DNA of 64,000 nt from Mycolicibacter longobardus (GCF_002102265.1 NZ_LQPG01000007.1:248001-312000), one strand, 5' to 3'; positions 7,950 through 17,338 are shown, counted from the stretch's first letter. The notes: generated by a model from the sequence alone, not told the origin. A program made the numbers and translations.

Positions 7950-8765
7950 GTGACCGTCTCCGCGCGTTCGGCCATAGATTTTGCAGAACCGGCCAACATC
8001 GATCTGCGTCGCGGCGGCCGTGCCCGGGCCGGCAGCTACCTCTATGAGGGACGGCAACTGGTCACCGGATGGCATTCCCACGACATGCACCAGATCGAGT
8101 ACGCCGTCGGCGGGGTGGTCGAGGTGGAGACCGCCGCGGCGCACTACCTGTTGCCGCCGCAGCAGGCGGCCTGGATCCCGGCCGGGCTGGAGCATCAGGC
8201 CGTGATGCGCGCTGAGGTCCGCACCGTGGCGGTGATGTTCGACCCCGAGCTGGTCGCGCACGCCGGCGACCGGGCACGCATCCTGACGGTCTCGCCGTTG
8301 ATCCGCGAGATGATGCTGCATTCGCTGCGGTGGCCGATCGAGCGCCCCGACGGCGACGGGGTCTCCGACGACTTCTTCCGTACCCTGGGCCATCTGGTCG
8401 CCGCCGCGCTGGAACACGAGGCGCCGCTGAGCCTGCCCGTCTCCGATCATCCGATCGTCGGCGCGGCCATGGTCTACACCAAGGAGCACTTGGCGTCGGT
8501 TTCCGCGGCCGAGGTCGCGCACGCCGTCGCGGTGTCCGAGCGCACCCTGCGGCGCCAGTTCGAAGCGGTGATCGGCATGTCGTGGCGGACCTATCTGTTG
8601 CACGCCCGGATGCTGCAGGCGATGGCACTGCTGGCCGCACCCGATCAGGGCGTGCAACAGACCGCGACCGCCGTCGGCTTCGACAGCCTGTCGGCGTTCA
8701 CCCGGGCGTTCACCAAGTTCGCCGGTGAGGCGCCGTCGAGTTACCACCGCAGGATCACGTCTTGA
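7950..8765 (+). CDS. AraC-family transcriptional regulator
   Basis: 271 residues from GTG at 7950, chosen because the longer frame would read back through the divergent amidohydrolase. An N-terminal cupin domain (GWHSHDMHQIEYAVGGVVEV, then LLPPQQAAWIPAGLEH) would sense a ligand. The C-terminal pair of helix-turn-helix motifs contains SVSAAEVAHAVAVSERTLRRQF and ATAVGFDSLSAFTRAFTKF. It is likely to control the adjacent amidohydrolase, and its 3' end overlaps the convergent dehydrogenase by 11 bp. It splits two otherwise co-directional catabolic blocks. Confidence 0.93.
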   Translation: MTVSARSAIDFAEPANIDLRRGGRARAGSYLYEGRQLVTGWHSHDMHQIEYAVGGVVEVETAAAHYLLPPQQAAWIPAGLEHQAVMRAEVRTVAVMFDPELVAHAGDRARILTVSPLIREMMLHSLRWPIERPDGDGVSDDFFRTLGHLVAAALEHEAPLSLPVSDHPIVGAAMVYTKEHLASVSAAEVAHAVAVSERTLRRQFEAVIGMSWRTYLLHARMLQAMALLAAPDQGVQQTATAVGFDSLSAFTRAFTKFAGEAPSSYHRRITS

Positions 8766-9930
8766 CCACCGGTGGCGAGTAGTTCGGCTTGCCCAGACCC
8801 AGCACGTACTGGGCGATCATGTTGCGGAACACCTCCAGGGTGCCGCCGTAGATGCCGACCAACGGCGCGAACCGGTAGACGTAGTCCGACGCCCCGTTGT
8901 CGATGGCGCCGTCGGTGTCGATCGGCAGCGCCGAGGCGCTGCCCAGCAGGTCCATCAGGTCCGGTGAGACGTCCCGCATCGCCTGCGCCAGCGCCACCCG
9001 CCCGAAAATCGACGGCGCCGACAGCGACGCCTCCACCCGGGCGGCGGCCCGGCCGAGCCGGTAGGCCACCGACCGATCCGCGATGCTGCCCGACCGCCCG
9101 ACCACCGCGCCGGCCTTGTCGACGGCCACCGCCATGAAGTTCGCCTGGTGCATCATGATCGAGACGTCTTGCAGTCCATCGGGATTCGCGTCCACCGCAC
9201 CGTGTTCGACGTTGAGCGGCTCACGCAGCACGGTCCAGCCACCGTTGACCTCACCCAGCCGGTACTTGTCGTCCACGCGGACGTCGCTGTAGTAGACGAT
9301 GTTGGTGCGGTCGCCGTCGACGGTGCGCAGCCCCTGGATCTCGATGCCCGGCGAGTTCAGCGGCACCAGGAACATGGTGAGGCTCTTGTGTTTCCGCGCC
9401 TCGGGGTCGGTGTTGGTGATCAGGAAGACGTATTGGCAGTTGTGGGCGCCGGTGGTGAACATCTTGGAGCCGTTAATGATCCAGTTGTCCCCGTCCCGCA
9501 CCGCGCGGGTCTTGCAGGTTGCGACATCCGAACCGCCCTCGGGTTCGGTGTAGCCCAGACAGAGCCGGACGTGACCGCTGAAGACGCCGGGCAGCACCTC
9601 GTCGCGCAGCTCGGGTGATCCGAACGACGCCACCGAGCGGGCCACCATGGCGGTGGTTCCCCAGGTGACCCACGGAACGTGGGCGCGGCGCTTCTCCAGC
9701 TCCCAGATGCGCCGGCGCACCCGGGAGAAGCCGCCGTCGGCCTCGGTTTTCCACTCCGCCTCCAGGTAGCCCGCGGCGCCCAGCGCCAGGTGCACACCTT
9801 CGTCGAAATTGTCGCCCGTGGCGCGGTCTCGGCGCTTGACGTCCTCGGTCACATGGGTGGCCAGGAACGCGCGCACCTCGTCGCGGAAAGCCAGGTCGTC
9901 GTCGGTCAGCTGCGGTCGTGAGAAGTCCAT
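8755..9930 (-). CDS. acyl-CoA dehydrogenase, subunit of a probable heteromer
   Basis: 391 residues. ACAD signatures include LGYTEPEGGSDVATCKTRA, WIINGSKMFTTGAHNC and the C-terminal IYGGTLEVFRNMIAQ. The medium-chain-type catalytic glutamate at the Y-E-G-T position is glycine here; the YGGT-x-E form is frequent in actinobacterial heteromeric dehydrogenases. The gene follows a second, shorter ACAD (9943-10995) by 12 bp. Paired adjacent FadE genes in mycobacteria (for example FadE28-FadE29) form alpha2beta2 enzymes with one FAD per heterodimer, so the two are probably one enzyme acting on a bulky acyl-CoA. Confidence 0.9.
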   Translation of the reverse strand: MDFSRPQLTDDDLAFRDEVRAFLATHVTEDVKRRDRATGDNFDEGVHLALGAAGYLEAEWKTEADGGFSRVRRRIWELEKRRAHVPWVTWGTTAMVARSVASFGSPELRDEVLPGVFSGHVRLCLGYTEPEGGSDVATCKTRAVRDGDNWIINGSKMFTTGAHNCQYVFLITNTDPEARKHKSLTMFLVPLNSPGIEIQGLRTVDGDRTNIVYYSDVRVDDKYRLGEVNGGWTVLREPLNVEHGAVDANPDGLQDVSIMMHQANFMAVAVDKAGAVVGRSGSIADRSVAYRLGRAAARVEASLSAPSIFGRVALAQAMRDVSPDLMDLLGSASALPIDTDGAIDNGASDYVYRFAPLVGIYGGTLEVFRNMIAQYVLGLGKPNYSPPVVKT

Positions 9931-9942
9931 GGTCTCGGTTTC

Positions 9943-10995
9943 CTAGTTGGCTGCGGGGGAAGCGGTTTCGCGGGCGGCGATGATCTCGGCTATGCGGCAG
10001 GCGCTGGCGCCGGGGTCGCCTCCGGCCAGCGGCCAGCCGCGGGCCCGCACCAGATACGCCGTCGCCGCTGCTTCGGCCGAGACGCCCAGGCCGCCCTGGA
10101 TGTGTACCGCCATGGTGGCGGCCTTGGCGGCCTCCTCGGCCATGAACACGAACGCCGACGCCGCCAGTTCCGGTCGCTCGTCGGGTTCGTTGTCCATGAA
10201 CCACCCGGCGCGATAGGCCAGGTTGCGCCCGGACGCCACGGTGATGGCCATGTTCGCCAACGGGTGCGAGATGGCCTGCAGGGTGCCGATCGGCACACCC
10301 AGGGTGTAGCGGGTCTTGGCGAACTCCGCGGCGATGGTCATGGTCTGCTCCACCATCCCGACCAGTGCGGAGGCGGTCAGCAATCGCCATTCATCCAGTG
10401 CCCGCTGGTATTCCGCCAGCGCGTCCGGTCCGCTCGCCAGCACAGTGCGGGAGTCGGCGGCGGCGGGGTCGACCCAGGCCATCGGCAATCGGCCGATGTT
10501 GTCGACGTGGACCGGCCGGGTGTCGAAGGACAGCCGCACGACATCCTGACCGTCCCGGATGATGATCGCGTCAGCGATCGACGCCGCCGGGATGAGCCGA
10601 GCACCCGAGACGCTGTCCTGGTGCGGGTCCAATGCCGCGAGCTGCTTGCCGTTCACGACTTCGGATTCCACCGTCCCGATCCTGGCCAGAAGCCTTGCCG
10701 CGCAGACGTGGTCGATCCAGGGCACCGGCGCCACTGCGCGGCCGATCTCCTCGGCGACCAGGGCGAGGTCCACCAGGGTGGCGCCGTCGCCGCCGACCGA
10801 CTCCGGCAGCGCCATGGTGGTAGCGCCCATCGCGCACAGCCGCTCCCACAGGTTCTTGTCGAAGCCGGATTCCTCAGCGGCACGCACGGTTTCGATATCG
10901 CAGTGCGTGGCGAAGAACTGCTTGTAGGCCGCCTGCAACGCGGTGTGGTCCTCGGTCAGGCTGTAGTCCAGCCTGCGCAGTTCGAAGCGATCCAT
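9943..10995 (-). CDS. acyl-CoA dehydrogenase, second subunit
   Basis: 350 residues from ATG at 10995 (MDRFELRRLDYSLTEDH), one base after the preceding stop; a longer frame would overlap the upstream gene. It has the helical N-terminal ACAD domain, a short degenerate beta-domain, and the C-terminal helices LGVPIGTLQAISHPLANMA and IQGGLGVSAEA. It lacks the FAD/CoA signature GYTEPEGGSD of its partner and the terminal Y-G-G-T segment, as is usual for the smaller subunit of mycobacterial alpha2beta2 acyl-CoA dehydrogenases. Probably works only with the 8755-9930 product. Confidence 0.88.
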   Translation of the reverse strand: MDRFELRRLDYSLTEDHTALQAAYKQFFATHCDIETVRAAEESGFDKNLWERLCAMGATTMALPESVGGDGATLVDLALVAEEIGRAVAPVPWIDHVCAARLLARIGTVESEVVNGKQLAALDPHQDSVSGARLIPAASIADAIIIRDGQDVVRLSFDTRPVHVDNIGRLPMAWVDPAAADSRTVLASGPDALAEYQRALDEWRLLTASALVGMVEQTMTIAAEFAKTRYTLGVPIGTLQAISHPLANMAITVASGRNLAYRAGWFMDNEPDERPELAASAFVFMAEEAAKAATMAVHIQGGLGVSAEAAATAYLVRARGWPLAGGDPGASACRIAEIIAARETASPAAN

Positions 10996-10996
10996 C

Positions 10997-11851
10997 TCAG
11001 CTCTCCTGTTCGGGTACGGCGCCGCGTTCGGCGAAGAAGAAGTCCGCGGCATTGCGGTAGAGGTACTTGTCGAGCACGTCGGGCGGCAGGTCCAGGGCGA
11101 GCGCCTCGGGTACCACCCGGCTCATCCGCAGCACCGGCCAGTCGGAGGCGAAGATGATCTTGTCGGCGCCCCGGGTCCGCATGAAGTGCAGCAGGGACTC
11201 CGGCAGTCGTTTGGGCGACCACGCCGAGGTCATCAGCCGCAGGTTGCGGTATTTGATCAACATCCGGATCGCGACGTCCCACCACGGGTCAGCACCGTGA
11301 ATCATGCACAGCCGCAGTTCCGGGAAGCGCACGCACACCCGGTCCAGGTGGATCGGGTGCTGCACCTCCCCCGGAATCGGCGGGCCCGGGATACCGGTGT
11401 TGACGCACAACGGCAGATCCAGTTCGGCGCACTTGGCATAGAGCGGGTAGTAGACGGCGTCACTCGGCGGGTACTGGCCGTCGCCCCAGAAGCTGGGGCC
11501 CACCACGGCGTAGACCACCGGCAGGTCGTTGACGACGGCGCTGAGCTCCCGCAGCGCGGGAACCGGCCGCAGCAGGTTCACCCCGCCCATCGCGAGTGCG
11601 AACCGATCCGGCCTGGCGTCGACGAACTTGCGCGCCGTCACCGACGGTTTGACCAGGTTGTCCATCAGTACGGCCTTGGTGACCCCGTTGGCGTCCATCT
11701 CGTCGAGCAGCGCCGACATGTCGGCCGGTTCGAACATCGAATCGGGGCCCTTGAAGTAGTCATCGCGTGTCCTGACCATCCAGGCGGGCTGTTCGTTCTC
11801 GCCGAAGTGCACGTTGACCAGACAGTCGATGGCTCGTGGCTGTTCGCTCAT
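10997..11851 (-). CDS. short amidohydrolase family 2 protein
   Basis: 284 residues, shorter than the other amidohydrolases in the window. The N-terminal metal motif is degenerate: IDCLVNVHFGEN instead of D-x-H-x-H. Later strands are LCVNTGIPGPP, LCMIHGADPWWD and IFASDWPVLRM, which keep the histidine and aspartate typical of the barrel. It resembles small ACMSD-like hydrolases. It overlaps the FadD gene by 4 bp (ATGA) and precedes the heteromeric dehydrogenase by one base, so it is translated as part of that unit. Confidence 0.88.
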   Translation of the reverse strand: MSEQPRAIDCLVNVHFGENEQPAWMVRTRDDYFKGPDSMFEPADMSALLDEMDANGVTKAVLMDNLVKPSVTARKFVDARPDRFALAMGGVNLLRPVPALRELSAVVNDLPVVYAVVGPSFWGDGQYPPSDAVYYPLYAKCAELDLPLCVNTGIPGPPIPGEVQHPIHLDRVCVRFPELRLCMIHGADPWWDVAIRMLIKYRNLRLMTSAWSPKRLPESLLHFMRTRGADKIIFASDWPVLRMSRVVPEALALDLPPDVLDKYLYRNAADFFFAERGAVPEQES

Positions 11852-13467
11852 GCGGTGGATACCTCTTCGCTTACTTGACTTTTCGCCCAGCGGTAGTCGG
11901 GCTTGCCGTTGCCCAGCCGACGCACCTGCACCACGCTGATGAACGTCTTCGGCACTTTGAACCCCGCCAAGACCGCCCGGCAGTGCGCGTCCAACTGTTC
12001 ATCGGTGAGGTCCGAATCCGGGTGCACCGCCACCAGTGCGACCAGTTCTTCGCCCCACCGATCGCTGGGCCGTCCCACCACCAGCGCGTCGGCCACCCCC
12101 GGGTGGGCGCGCAGCACTTCCTCGACCTCTTCGACGAAGACCTTCTCTCCGCCGGTGTTGACCACCAGTGCATCGCGGCCGAACAGCCGCAGGGTGCCGT
12201 CTTCCTCGACCGCGGCCCGGTCGCCGGAGATCACGAGCCGCCGGCCGTCGATCTCGCAGAAGGTGCGCCGGGTCGCGTCGGCATCGTCGAAGTAGCCGAG
12301 TGGGATCCGGCCGGTCCGCACCACCCAACCGATCTCGGGCTCACCGGGTTCGAGGAACCGGGTCCGGTCCTGTGAGACCACCGCTCCGCCGGTACGCAGG
12401 TCGAAGGTGTCGCGGCGCGCGTCGCGCTGACTGCGCCCGAATCCCATGTTCCCGGTCTCCGAGGAGCCGTAGCCGTTGATCAGGGTGATCTGGGGCAGGT
12501 ATTCCAGCAGCGCCGCCTGATACTTCGGATTCGTTGCGGCGCCGCCGGTTCCGATGGAGTGCAGTGACGACAGATCGTAGGCCCGCCTTCCCAGCTCGGC
12601 CACCACCGGTGCGGCGTAGGCGTCGCCCACCATCGTCATCAGCCCGACCTTCTCGCGCTCGACGGTTTCCAGAACGGCACGGGGGTCGAATCTGGTGCGG
12701 GTGTCGTTGAGGATCACCGTCTGTCCGCTCAGAATCGCCGAGAATGCGGTCCACAGTCCGGCGGCGTGCATCAGCGGCGACAGTGCGAACCACGGCTGAC
12801 CGGCGTACTGCACCTTCTGGTGGATCTCCGCCGCGGACGCGTGGTCGTCGCCGACCATCGATGAGACGTAGATGTCGCTCTGGCGCCACAGCACGCCCTT
12901 GGGACGGCCGGTGGTTCCACCGGTACAGATCATCAGCAGATCGTCGGGCGAGGCGGCCACCGCCACATCGGTATCGCCCTGTGCCAGTGCCTCTTCCAGC
13001 GGTATCGCGCCCAGGTCGGGGGCATCGTCGGCTCCGTCGTCGACGCAGATCAACAGTTCGGCGCCGGAAGCCCCGATCGTGTCGGCGAACTTCGCCGCCA
13101 GTGACCGGTGGTAGATGACGGCGCGGGGCCGCAGGTAGTCGAGCAGTTCGGCGGCCTCGGCCGAGGTGTAGTAGTGGTTGACGTTGACCGGGACCGTGCG
13201 TGCCTTGAGGCAGCCGATCACCATATCGGGGTACAGGTCGTTGTGCATGAGCAGGGCGACCCGGTCCTGGCCGCATTCCCAGTTCTTCAAGCCCGCGCGC
13301 TCACGCTGCACACCGAGCCCTTGGCCCGCCAGGTAGTTCGCCAGTCTGCGGGTGCGATCCGCTGATTCGGCGAAGGTGCTGCGCCGATCCCCACAGATCG
13401 TCATGATCCGGTCGGGAACAACCTCGGCGACCTCGTCGTGGACGGCGCCGATGGTCCACTCACACAC
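11848..13467 (-). CDS. AMP-forming acyl-CoA synthetase (FadD family)
   Basis: 539 residues, full length for the ANL superfamily. Visible motifs are the P-loop CTGGTTGRPKGV, the adenine loop INGYGSSETGN, the SGDRA/DG hinge (ISGDRAAVEEDGTL) and the catalytic-lysine tail GNGKPDYRWAK. The GK-x-DYRWAK ending is common to FadD17/FadD19-type steroid side-chain ligases. It should activate a carboxylic acid with ATP and CoA. It overlaps the next amidohydrolase by 4 bp and follows another amidohydrolase by 2 bp, so the three are tightly coupled. Confidence 0.92.
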   Translation of the reverse strand: MCEWTIGAVHDEVAEVVPDRIMTICGDRRSTFAESADRTRRLANYLAGQGLGVQRERAGLKNWECGQDRVALLMHNDLYPDMVIGCLKARTVPVNVNHYYTSAEAAELLDYLRPRAVIYHRSLAAKFADTIGASGAELLICVDDGADDAPDLGAIPLEEALAQGDTDVAVAASPDDLLMICTGGTTGRPKGVLWRQSDIYVSSMVGDDHASAAEIHQKVQYAGQPWFALSPLMHAAGLWTAFSAILSGQTVILNDTRTRFDPRAVLETVEREKVGLMTMVGDAYAAPVVAELGRRAYDLSSLHSIGTGGAATNPKYQAALLEYLPQITLINGYGSSETGNMGFGRSQRDARRDTFDLRTGGAVVSQDRTRFLEPGEPEIGWVVRTGRIPLGYFDDADATRRTFCEIDGRRLVISGDRAAVEEDGTLRLFGRDALVVNTGGEKVFVEEVEEVLRAHPGVADALVVGRPSDRWGEELVALVAVHPDSDLTDEQLDAHCRAVLAGFKVPKTFISVVQVRRLGNGKPDYRWAKSQVSEEVSTA

Positions 13468-13469
13468 CG

Positions 13470-14720
13470 TTAGACCGAAGCTGCCAGGTGGGCAACGCCC
13501 GGTGCGGTACGGTTGGGATCGCCGAGCAGGGTTAATGCGTTGTCTCGCATCACCATTCGGGTATCCTCTGCGCTGAACTCAGGGAACTGCGGGATGTCTG
13601 CGGTGAAGGTCGTCGGGTCGGCCAGACCCTCACCGTGCGGCCAGTCCGAGCCGAACATGATCTTGTCGACGCCAATGGTGTCGGCCAGCAGCTTCACGTC
13701 GTCCTCGTAGTAGGGGGCAATCCAGACGTTGTTGCGCAGCTGCTCAATCGGATCTTCCTTGTAGTGGTACGGCGCATTGTTGGCCGACTTCTTCAACCGC
13801 TTGATCAGCCGGTAAACGAAATACGAGCCGTTCTCGATGCTGGCCACCTTGAGCTTGGGGTGACGGGTGAACACCTGGTGCACGATCATCGAGGCGATGG
13901 TGTCGTGGATCGCGCGATCGTCCATGATCACCATGTCCAGCGGGTCGCGCTTGCCGAATCCCTTGAACACACCGCTGCCGCCCCACAACGCCGGGATCGC
14001 CATGTAACCGGAGTCGGACAGGTGGAAGACGACTGCGACGCCCGCCTCGGCCAGGCGCGCCCACACCGGGTCGTGCACCGGGTCGCCGAGGGACCGGGGC
14101 CGAACCTCGCCGGGCACCGGCGCCGGGCGCACACACACCAGCTTGGCCCCGCGGCTGATCACGAATTCGACTTCGTCGACGGCCTTCTCGGGGTCGGCCA
14201 GAGAGATGATCGGTGCGGATATCACGCGGCCGTCGGGACGGTCGAAGCCCCAGTCCTCGTCGAGCCAAAGGTTGAACGCGTGCACCGACGCGACGGTGGC
14301 GGGGATGTCGTGCTTGAGGCCCTCCTCCACGCCGCAGGCGAAGGTCGGCAGCATGAACACCGTCTCCAGCCGCTGCCGGTCAAGCACCTGCACGCGGGCG
14401 TCGCGGTTCTGGTATTCGGGATGCTCGGAGAGCCGGTCGAGCTTCATCAACGACGCCGGGTCCACACCTTCGGGGATCTCGCCGCGGAACAGCAGATCCA
14501 GGCAGCCGGGTTCGATGATCGGGTCGAAGCTCGGGTTCGGGATGAAGTGGTTGACGACCCCGCCGAACACCGCCAGGGTGCGATTGCCGTCCTGCACCAT
14601 CTGGACACCGCGGCTGCGGAATTCTTTGGGCAGGTGCCGAGTGAAGGCGTCCAGCGGCTCGTAGTAGTGGTTGTCGACATCGACGGCCAAGTACGGGAGC
14701 CGTTCAGGTGCGGCAGTCAT
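13470..14720 (-). CDS. amidohydrolase family 2 protein
   Basis: 416 residues from ATG at 14720, supported by an AGAAAGG ribosome-binding site; the longer frame overlaps the crotonase and is rejected. Metal-site segments are VDVDNHYYEPLDAF near the N-terminus, VVFHLSDSGYM, SIENGSYFVYRL and MFGSDWPHGEGLADP. It is a close paralogue of 36380-37570 (DADNHLYEPPEAM, HSSDSGYSRY, GSDWPHPEGLAEP). The shared features suggest the same reaction on related substrates. Enzymes of this fold decarboxylate, hydrate or hydrolyse ring-cleavage or CoA-linked acids; which applies here is unknown. Confidence 0.9.
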   Translation of the reverse strand: MTAAPERLPYLAVDVDNHYYEPLDAFTRHLPKEFRSRGVQMVQDGNRTLAVFGGVVNHFIPNPSFDPIIEPGCLDLLFRGEIPEGVDPASLMKLDRLSEHPEYQNRDARVQVLDRQRLETVFMLPTFACGVEEGLKHDIPATVASVHAFNLWLDEDWGFDRPDGRVISAPIISLADPEKAVDEVEFVISRGAKLVCVRPAPVPGEVRPRSLGDPVHDPVWARLAEAGVAVVFHLSDSGYMAIPALWGGSGVFKGFGKRDPLDMVIMDDRAIHDTIASMIVHQVFTRHPKLKVASIENGSYFVYRLIKRLKKSANNAPYHYKEDPIEQLRNNVWIAPYYEDDVKLLADTIGVDKIMFGSDWPHGEGLADPTTFTADIPQFPEFSAEDTRMVMRDNALTLLGDPNRTAPGVAHLAASV

Positions 14721-14724
14721 GTGC

Positions 14725-15576
14725 TCAACCTTTCTGGGTGAGGGGCGGGAAGTTTGGCGGCCGCTTCTGCAGGAAGCTCGTGATTCCCTCGATGAGGTCG
14801 GGCCGCGCAAGCGACTCATACATCAGGGTTTCCGCGCGTGCGCTCACCGCGGCGACGTCATCGAGCGCGTCGCGGTAGGCCTGCGCCTTGATCACCGCCA
14901 GCGATGCCGGTGAGCAGTTCGCGGCGATGTCTCGCGCGTAGTCCATGGCGCGTTCCAGCAGCCGGCCGCCCGCCACGACGTCGTTGACCATGCCGAGTTC
15001 TCGGGCTTCCTCGGCGAGGAAGGTCCGCCCGCTGAGCAGTAGGTCCATCGCCGCGCCCCAGCCGACCAGGCGCGGAAGAATCCAGGAGATCCCGTGTTCG
15101 GCGATCAACCCGCGCCGGGTGAACGCGGTGGCGAATTTGGCTCCGGCAGCGGCGAACCGGATGTCACACATCAAAGCGTGGGTCAGCCCGATTCCGACGC
15201 AGGAGCCGTTGATAGCCGCGATGACGGGTTTGCGCAGTTCGGTGAGGAAGTGCGCGGGACGGTCCCCGACCAACTGGGACACATCGGTTTCCGAGGTGTC
15301 GAGGCCCGACTCTTCGGTGTTTGCGGCCGGGCCCAGGTTGGCGCCGGCGCAGAATCCCCGGCCGCTGCCGGTCACCACGATCGCCCGCACCGCAGGGTCC
15401 GCTTCGGCACGATCGATCGCGGCGTAGAAACCGGCCGCGATGTCCGGCCCCCAGGAGTTGAGCCGCTGCGGGCGGTTGAAGGTGATCACCCCGACGCCGC
15501 CCTGCACGTCGTAGAGCACCGCGGGTTGGTCCGGGGTGCCCGTCTCGACGAGCGTGCCGTTGTCGGCAGCGGTCAT
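14725..15576 (-). CDS. crotonase-fold enoyl-CoA hydratase/isomerase family protein
   Basis: 283 residues from ATG at 15576, preceded by GAGGAGG. The crotonase core is visible: FNRPQRLNSW, the oxyanion-hole segments GRGFCAGANLG and INGSCVGIGL, and the C-terminal QKRPPNFPPL. The two hydratase glutamates are not conserved: GIGLTHAL in place of GGGCELAL, and FATAFTRRGL in place of F-x-x-PE. It therefore may be an isomerase, C-C hydrolase or thioesterase-like crotonase rather than a hydratase. It lies 4 bp before an amidohydrolase and downstream of a possible TetR operator at 15609-15631. Confidence 0.88.
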   Translation of the reverse strand: MTAADNGTLVETGTPDQPAVLYDVQGGVGVITFNRPQRLNSWGPDIAAGFYAAIDRAEADPAVRAIVVTGSGRGFCAGANLGPAANTEESGLDTSETDVSQLVGDRPAHFLTELRKPVIAAINGSCVGIGLTHALMCDIRFAAAGAKFATAFTRRGLIAEHGISWILPRLVGWGAAMDLLLSGRTFLAEEARELGMVNDVVAGGRLLERAMDYARDIAANCSPASLAVIKAQAYRDALDDVAAVSARAETLMYESLARPDLIEGITSFLQKRPPNFPPLTQKG

Positions 15577-15608
15577 CGGCCCTCCTCGACGGCCCATTGG
15601 GAATCGTT

Positions 15609-15631
15609 CTTACTGTATACCTTTCGGTAGC
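15609..15631. promoter_or_regulatory. candidate TetR operator copy 2 (CTTACT-N11-GGTAGC)
   Basis: A 6-11-6 arrangement matching 16 of 23 positions of the dyad at 18141-18163, placed upstream of the crotonase starting at 15576. The recurrence upstream of two co-directional crotonase genes suggests control by the TetR encoded at 18266. It is less symmetric than copy 1. Confidence 0.45.
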
Positions 15632-15681
15632 GGGTTCCGCAAGCTGCCGCAGCGCGACAGGTCAGCAGGTCAGAGCCATCT

Positions 15682-16488
15682 TCAGGTGAAATCCGAGCCG
15701 CCGTCGACGTTGACATTCGCCCCGGTCATATACGAGTTGCGGCGCGAGGCCAGAAACGCCGCGACGGCGCCGACTTCGTCCGGCAGGCCGGCCCGCGGCA
15801 GGTGCGCGGGATGGCCGAAGTGCTCGGCAATGGCGTCCATCAACCGGTACGGGTCCACCCCGTCGGCGCCGTCCACTCCGACCGAGCGGGCCCAGCCGAC
15901 CAGCGCCTCGGAGGCGACGCTGCCGGGCGAGACCACGTTGACCAGGATCTCGTCGGGTGCCAGCAGCAGTGACAGATTCTTCGAGATGCTGTTCACCATC
16001 GCCTTGGCCGCGGTGTAGGCGGCCAGGACCGTGCTCTGGCGCTGCGTGGACTGCGCCGAGAAGTTGACGATCCGCGCCCATTCGGCCTTGCGCAGCAACG
16101 GCAATCCGGCTCGCACGGTGTGCACCATCCCCATCGCCCCCAGGTCGATGGCGCGGCGCCACTGTTCGTCGGTGAGATCGTCGAAGGTGCCCTGCACATC
16201 GGGCCCGGCCGCGTTGATCAGGATGTTGAGCTCACCGCCCCAGCGCTCGCCCAACGCGGCGAACGCCTCCTGCACCCGCTGCTCATCGCAGACGTCGACG
16301 ACCACCCCGATCGCCTCGGGACTGCCGCGCCGGGTCAGGTCATCGGTTGCGCGCTCCAGGTCGGCGGCCGAGCGCGCCATGATCGCGACACGTGCTCCGT
16401 CGTCGGCCAGGCAGCGTGCGGCGGCCAGGCCCATCCCCCGACTACCGCCGACGACGACGGCGCGCGCATCGCGCAGACCCAGATCCAC
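15682..16488 (-). CDS. short-chain dehydrogenase/reductase
   Basis: 268 residues. The NAD(P) motif is VVGGSRGMG, with NAAG in the fourth strand, the catalytic YTAAK and SPGSVASEAL. The C-terminus GYLTG-like segment reads SYMTGANVNVDGGSDF. The first glycine-rich loop has VVGGSRG rather than the usual VTGASRG, which is within the family range. It is probably an alcohol dehydrogenase or 3-hydroxyacyl-CoA dehydrogenase acting in the same route as the neighbouring SDR. The start at 16488 lies 30 bp downstream of the next SDR's stop. Confidence 0.88.
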   Translation of the reverse strand: MDLGLRDARAVVVGGSRGMGLAAARCLADDGARVAIMARSAADLERATDDLTRRGSPEAIGVVVDVCDEQRVQEAFAALGERWGGELNILINAAGPDVQGTFDDLTDEQWRRAIDLGAMGMVHTVRAGLPLLRKAEWARIVNFSAQSTQRQSTVLAAYTAAKAMVNSISKNLSLLLAPDEILVNVVSPGSVASEALVGWARSVGVDGADGVDPYRLMDAIAEHFGHPAHLPRAGLPDEVGAVAAFLASRRNSYMTGANVNVDGGSDFT

Positions 16489-16518
16489 CGCTGGACGCCC
16501 GCTGCCCGACGCGCCGGC

Positions 16519-17289
16519 TCAGCGCGGCTGGAAGCGTTGCGCACCGTCGATGCGCACCACTTCGCCGTTGATGTAGGTGTTTTCCAGCAGGTGCTGCGCC
16601 AGGTTGGCGTATTCGTCCGGGGTGCCGAGCCGTTTGGGGAACGGCACCGTTTCGGCGAACTTCGCCAGCATCGCGTCGGTGGCCCGTTCCATGGCCGGCG
16701 TGCGGATGGTTCCCGGCGCGATGCTGTTCAACCGGATGCCGACGGCACTGAGGTCGCGGGCACCGGTGAGGGTCAGCGCGATCACCCCGCCCTTGGCTGC
16801 CGAGTACGCCGACTGACCCACCTGACCTTCGTAACCGGCGATCGACGCGGTCATCACGATCGCGCCCCGCTCGCCGTTGACGCCGGGTTCGGTTGCGGCG
16901 ATCTTGGCCGCAGCCAGCCGGAGGACGTTGTAGGTGCCGGTCAGGTACAGCGCGATGGTGTCGGTGAAGCCGGCCAGCGGTGCGGGGCTGCCGTCCCGGC
17001 CGACGACCTTGTCCACCACGCCGAAGCCGCCGTGGGCGATCACCGCGTAGCGCAGGGTACCCAGTTCATCGGCCTTGGCCAGTGCGGCCTGCACGTCGTC
17101 GTCATTGAGCACGTCGGTGCGCACATAGACGACCTTGTTCCCCAGCTCATTCGCCAGCTTGGTGGCCTTCTCGTCGGCCACGTCCGCGATGACGACGGCT
17201 GCACCGGCTTCATGCAGCCGGCGGACGGTGGCCTCTCCCAGACCACCGGCTCCCCCGGTGACCAGCACCACCTCACCTGCAAAAGACAT
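16519..17289 (-). CDS. SDR, type-2 3-hydroxyacyl-CoA dehydrogenase-like
   Basis: 256 residues. Seen are VTGGAGGLGEATVRRL, DVADEKA, the active-site SAYSAAKGGV and the C-terminal INGEVVRIDGAQR. The sequence order GERGAIVMTASIAGYEGQ-G-Q-AYSAAK resembles HSD17B10/type-2 3-hydroxyacyl-CoA dehydrogenases, which oxidise 3-hydroxyacyl-CoA with NAD. That role fits between the dehydrogenase, crotonases and the thiolase of this region. It follows the 17339-18100 crotonase by about 50 bp on the same strand. Confidence 0.9.
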   Translation of the reverse strand: MSFAGEVVLVTGGAGGLGEATVRRLHEAGAAVVIADVADEKATKLANELGNKVVYVRTDVLNDDDVQAALAKADELGTLRYAVIAHGGFGVVDKVVGRDGSPAPLAGFTDTIALYLTGTYNVLRLAAAKIAATEPGVNGERGAIVMTASIAGYEGQVGQSAYSAAKGGVIALTLTGARDLSAVGIRLNSIAPGTIRTPAMERATDAMLAKFAETVPFPKRLGTPDEYANLAQHLLENTYINGEVVRIDGAQRFQPR

Positions 17290-17338
17290 GCGTTCTCCCT
17301 CCCCTTGGCCTACGTTCTGCGGTTGTGCGCCAGTAGTT

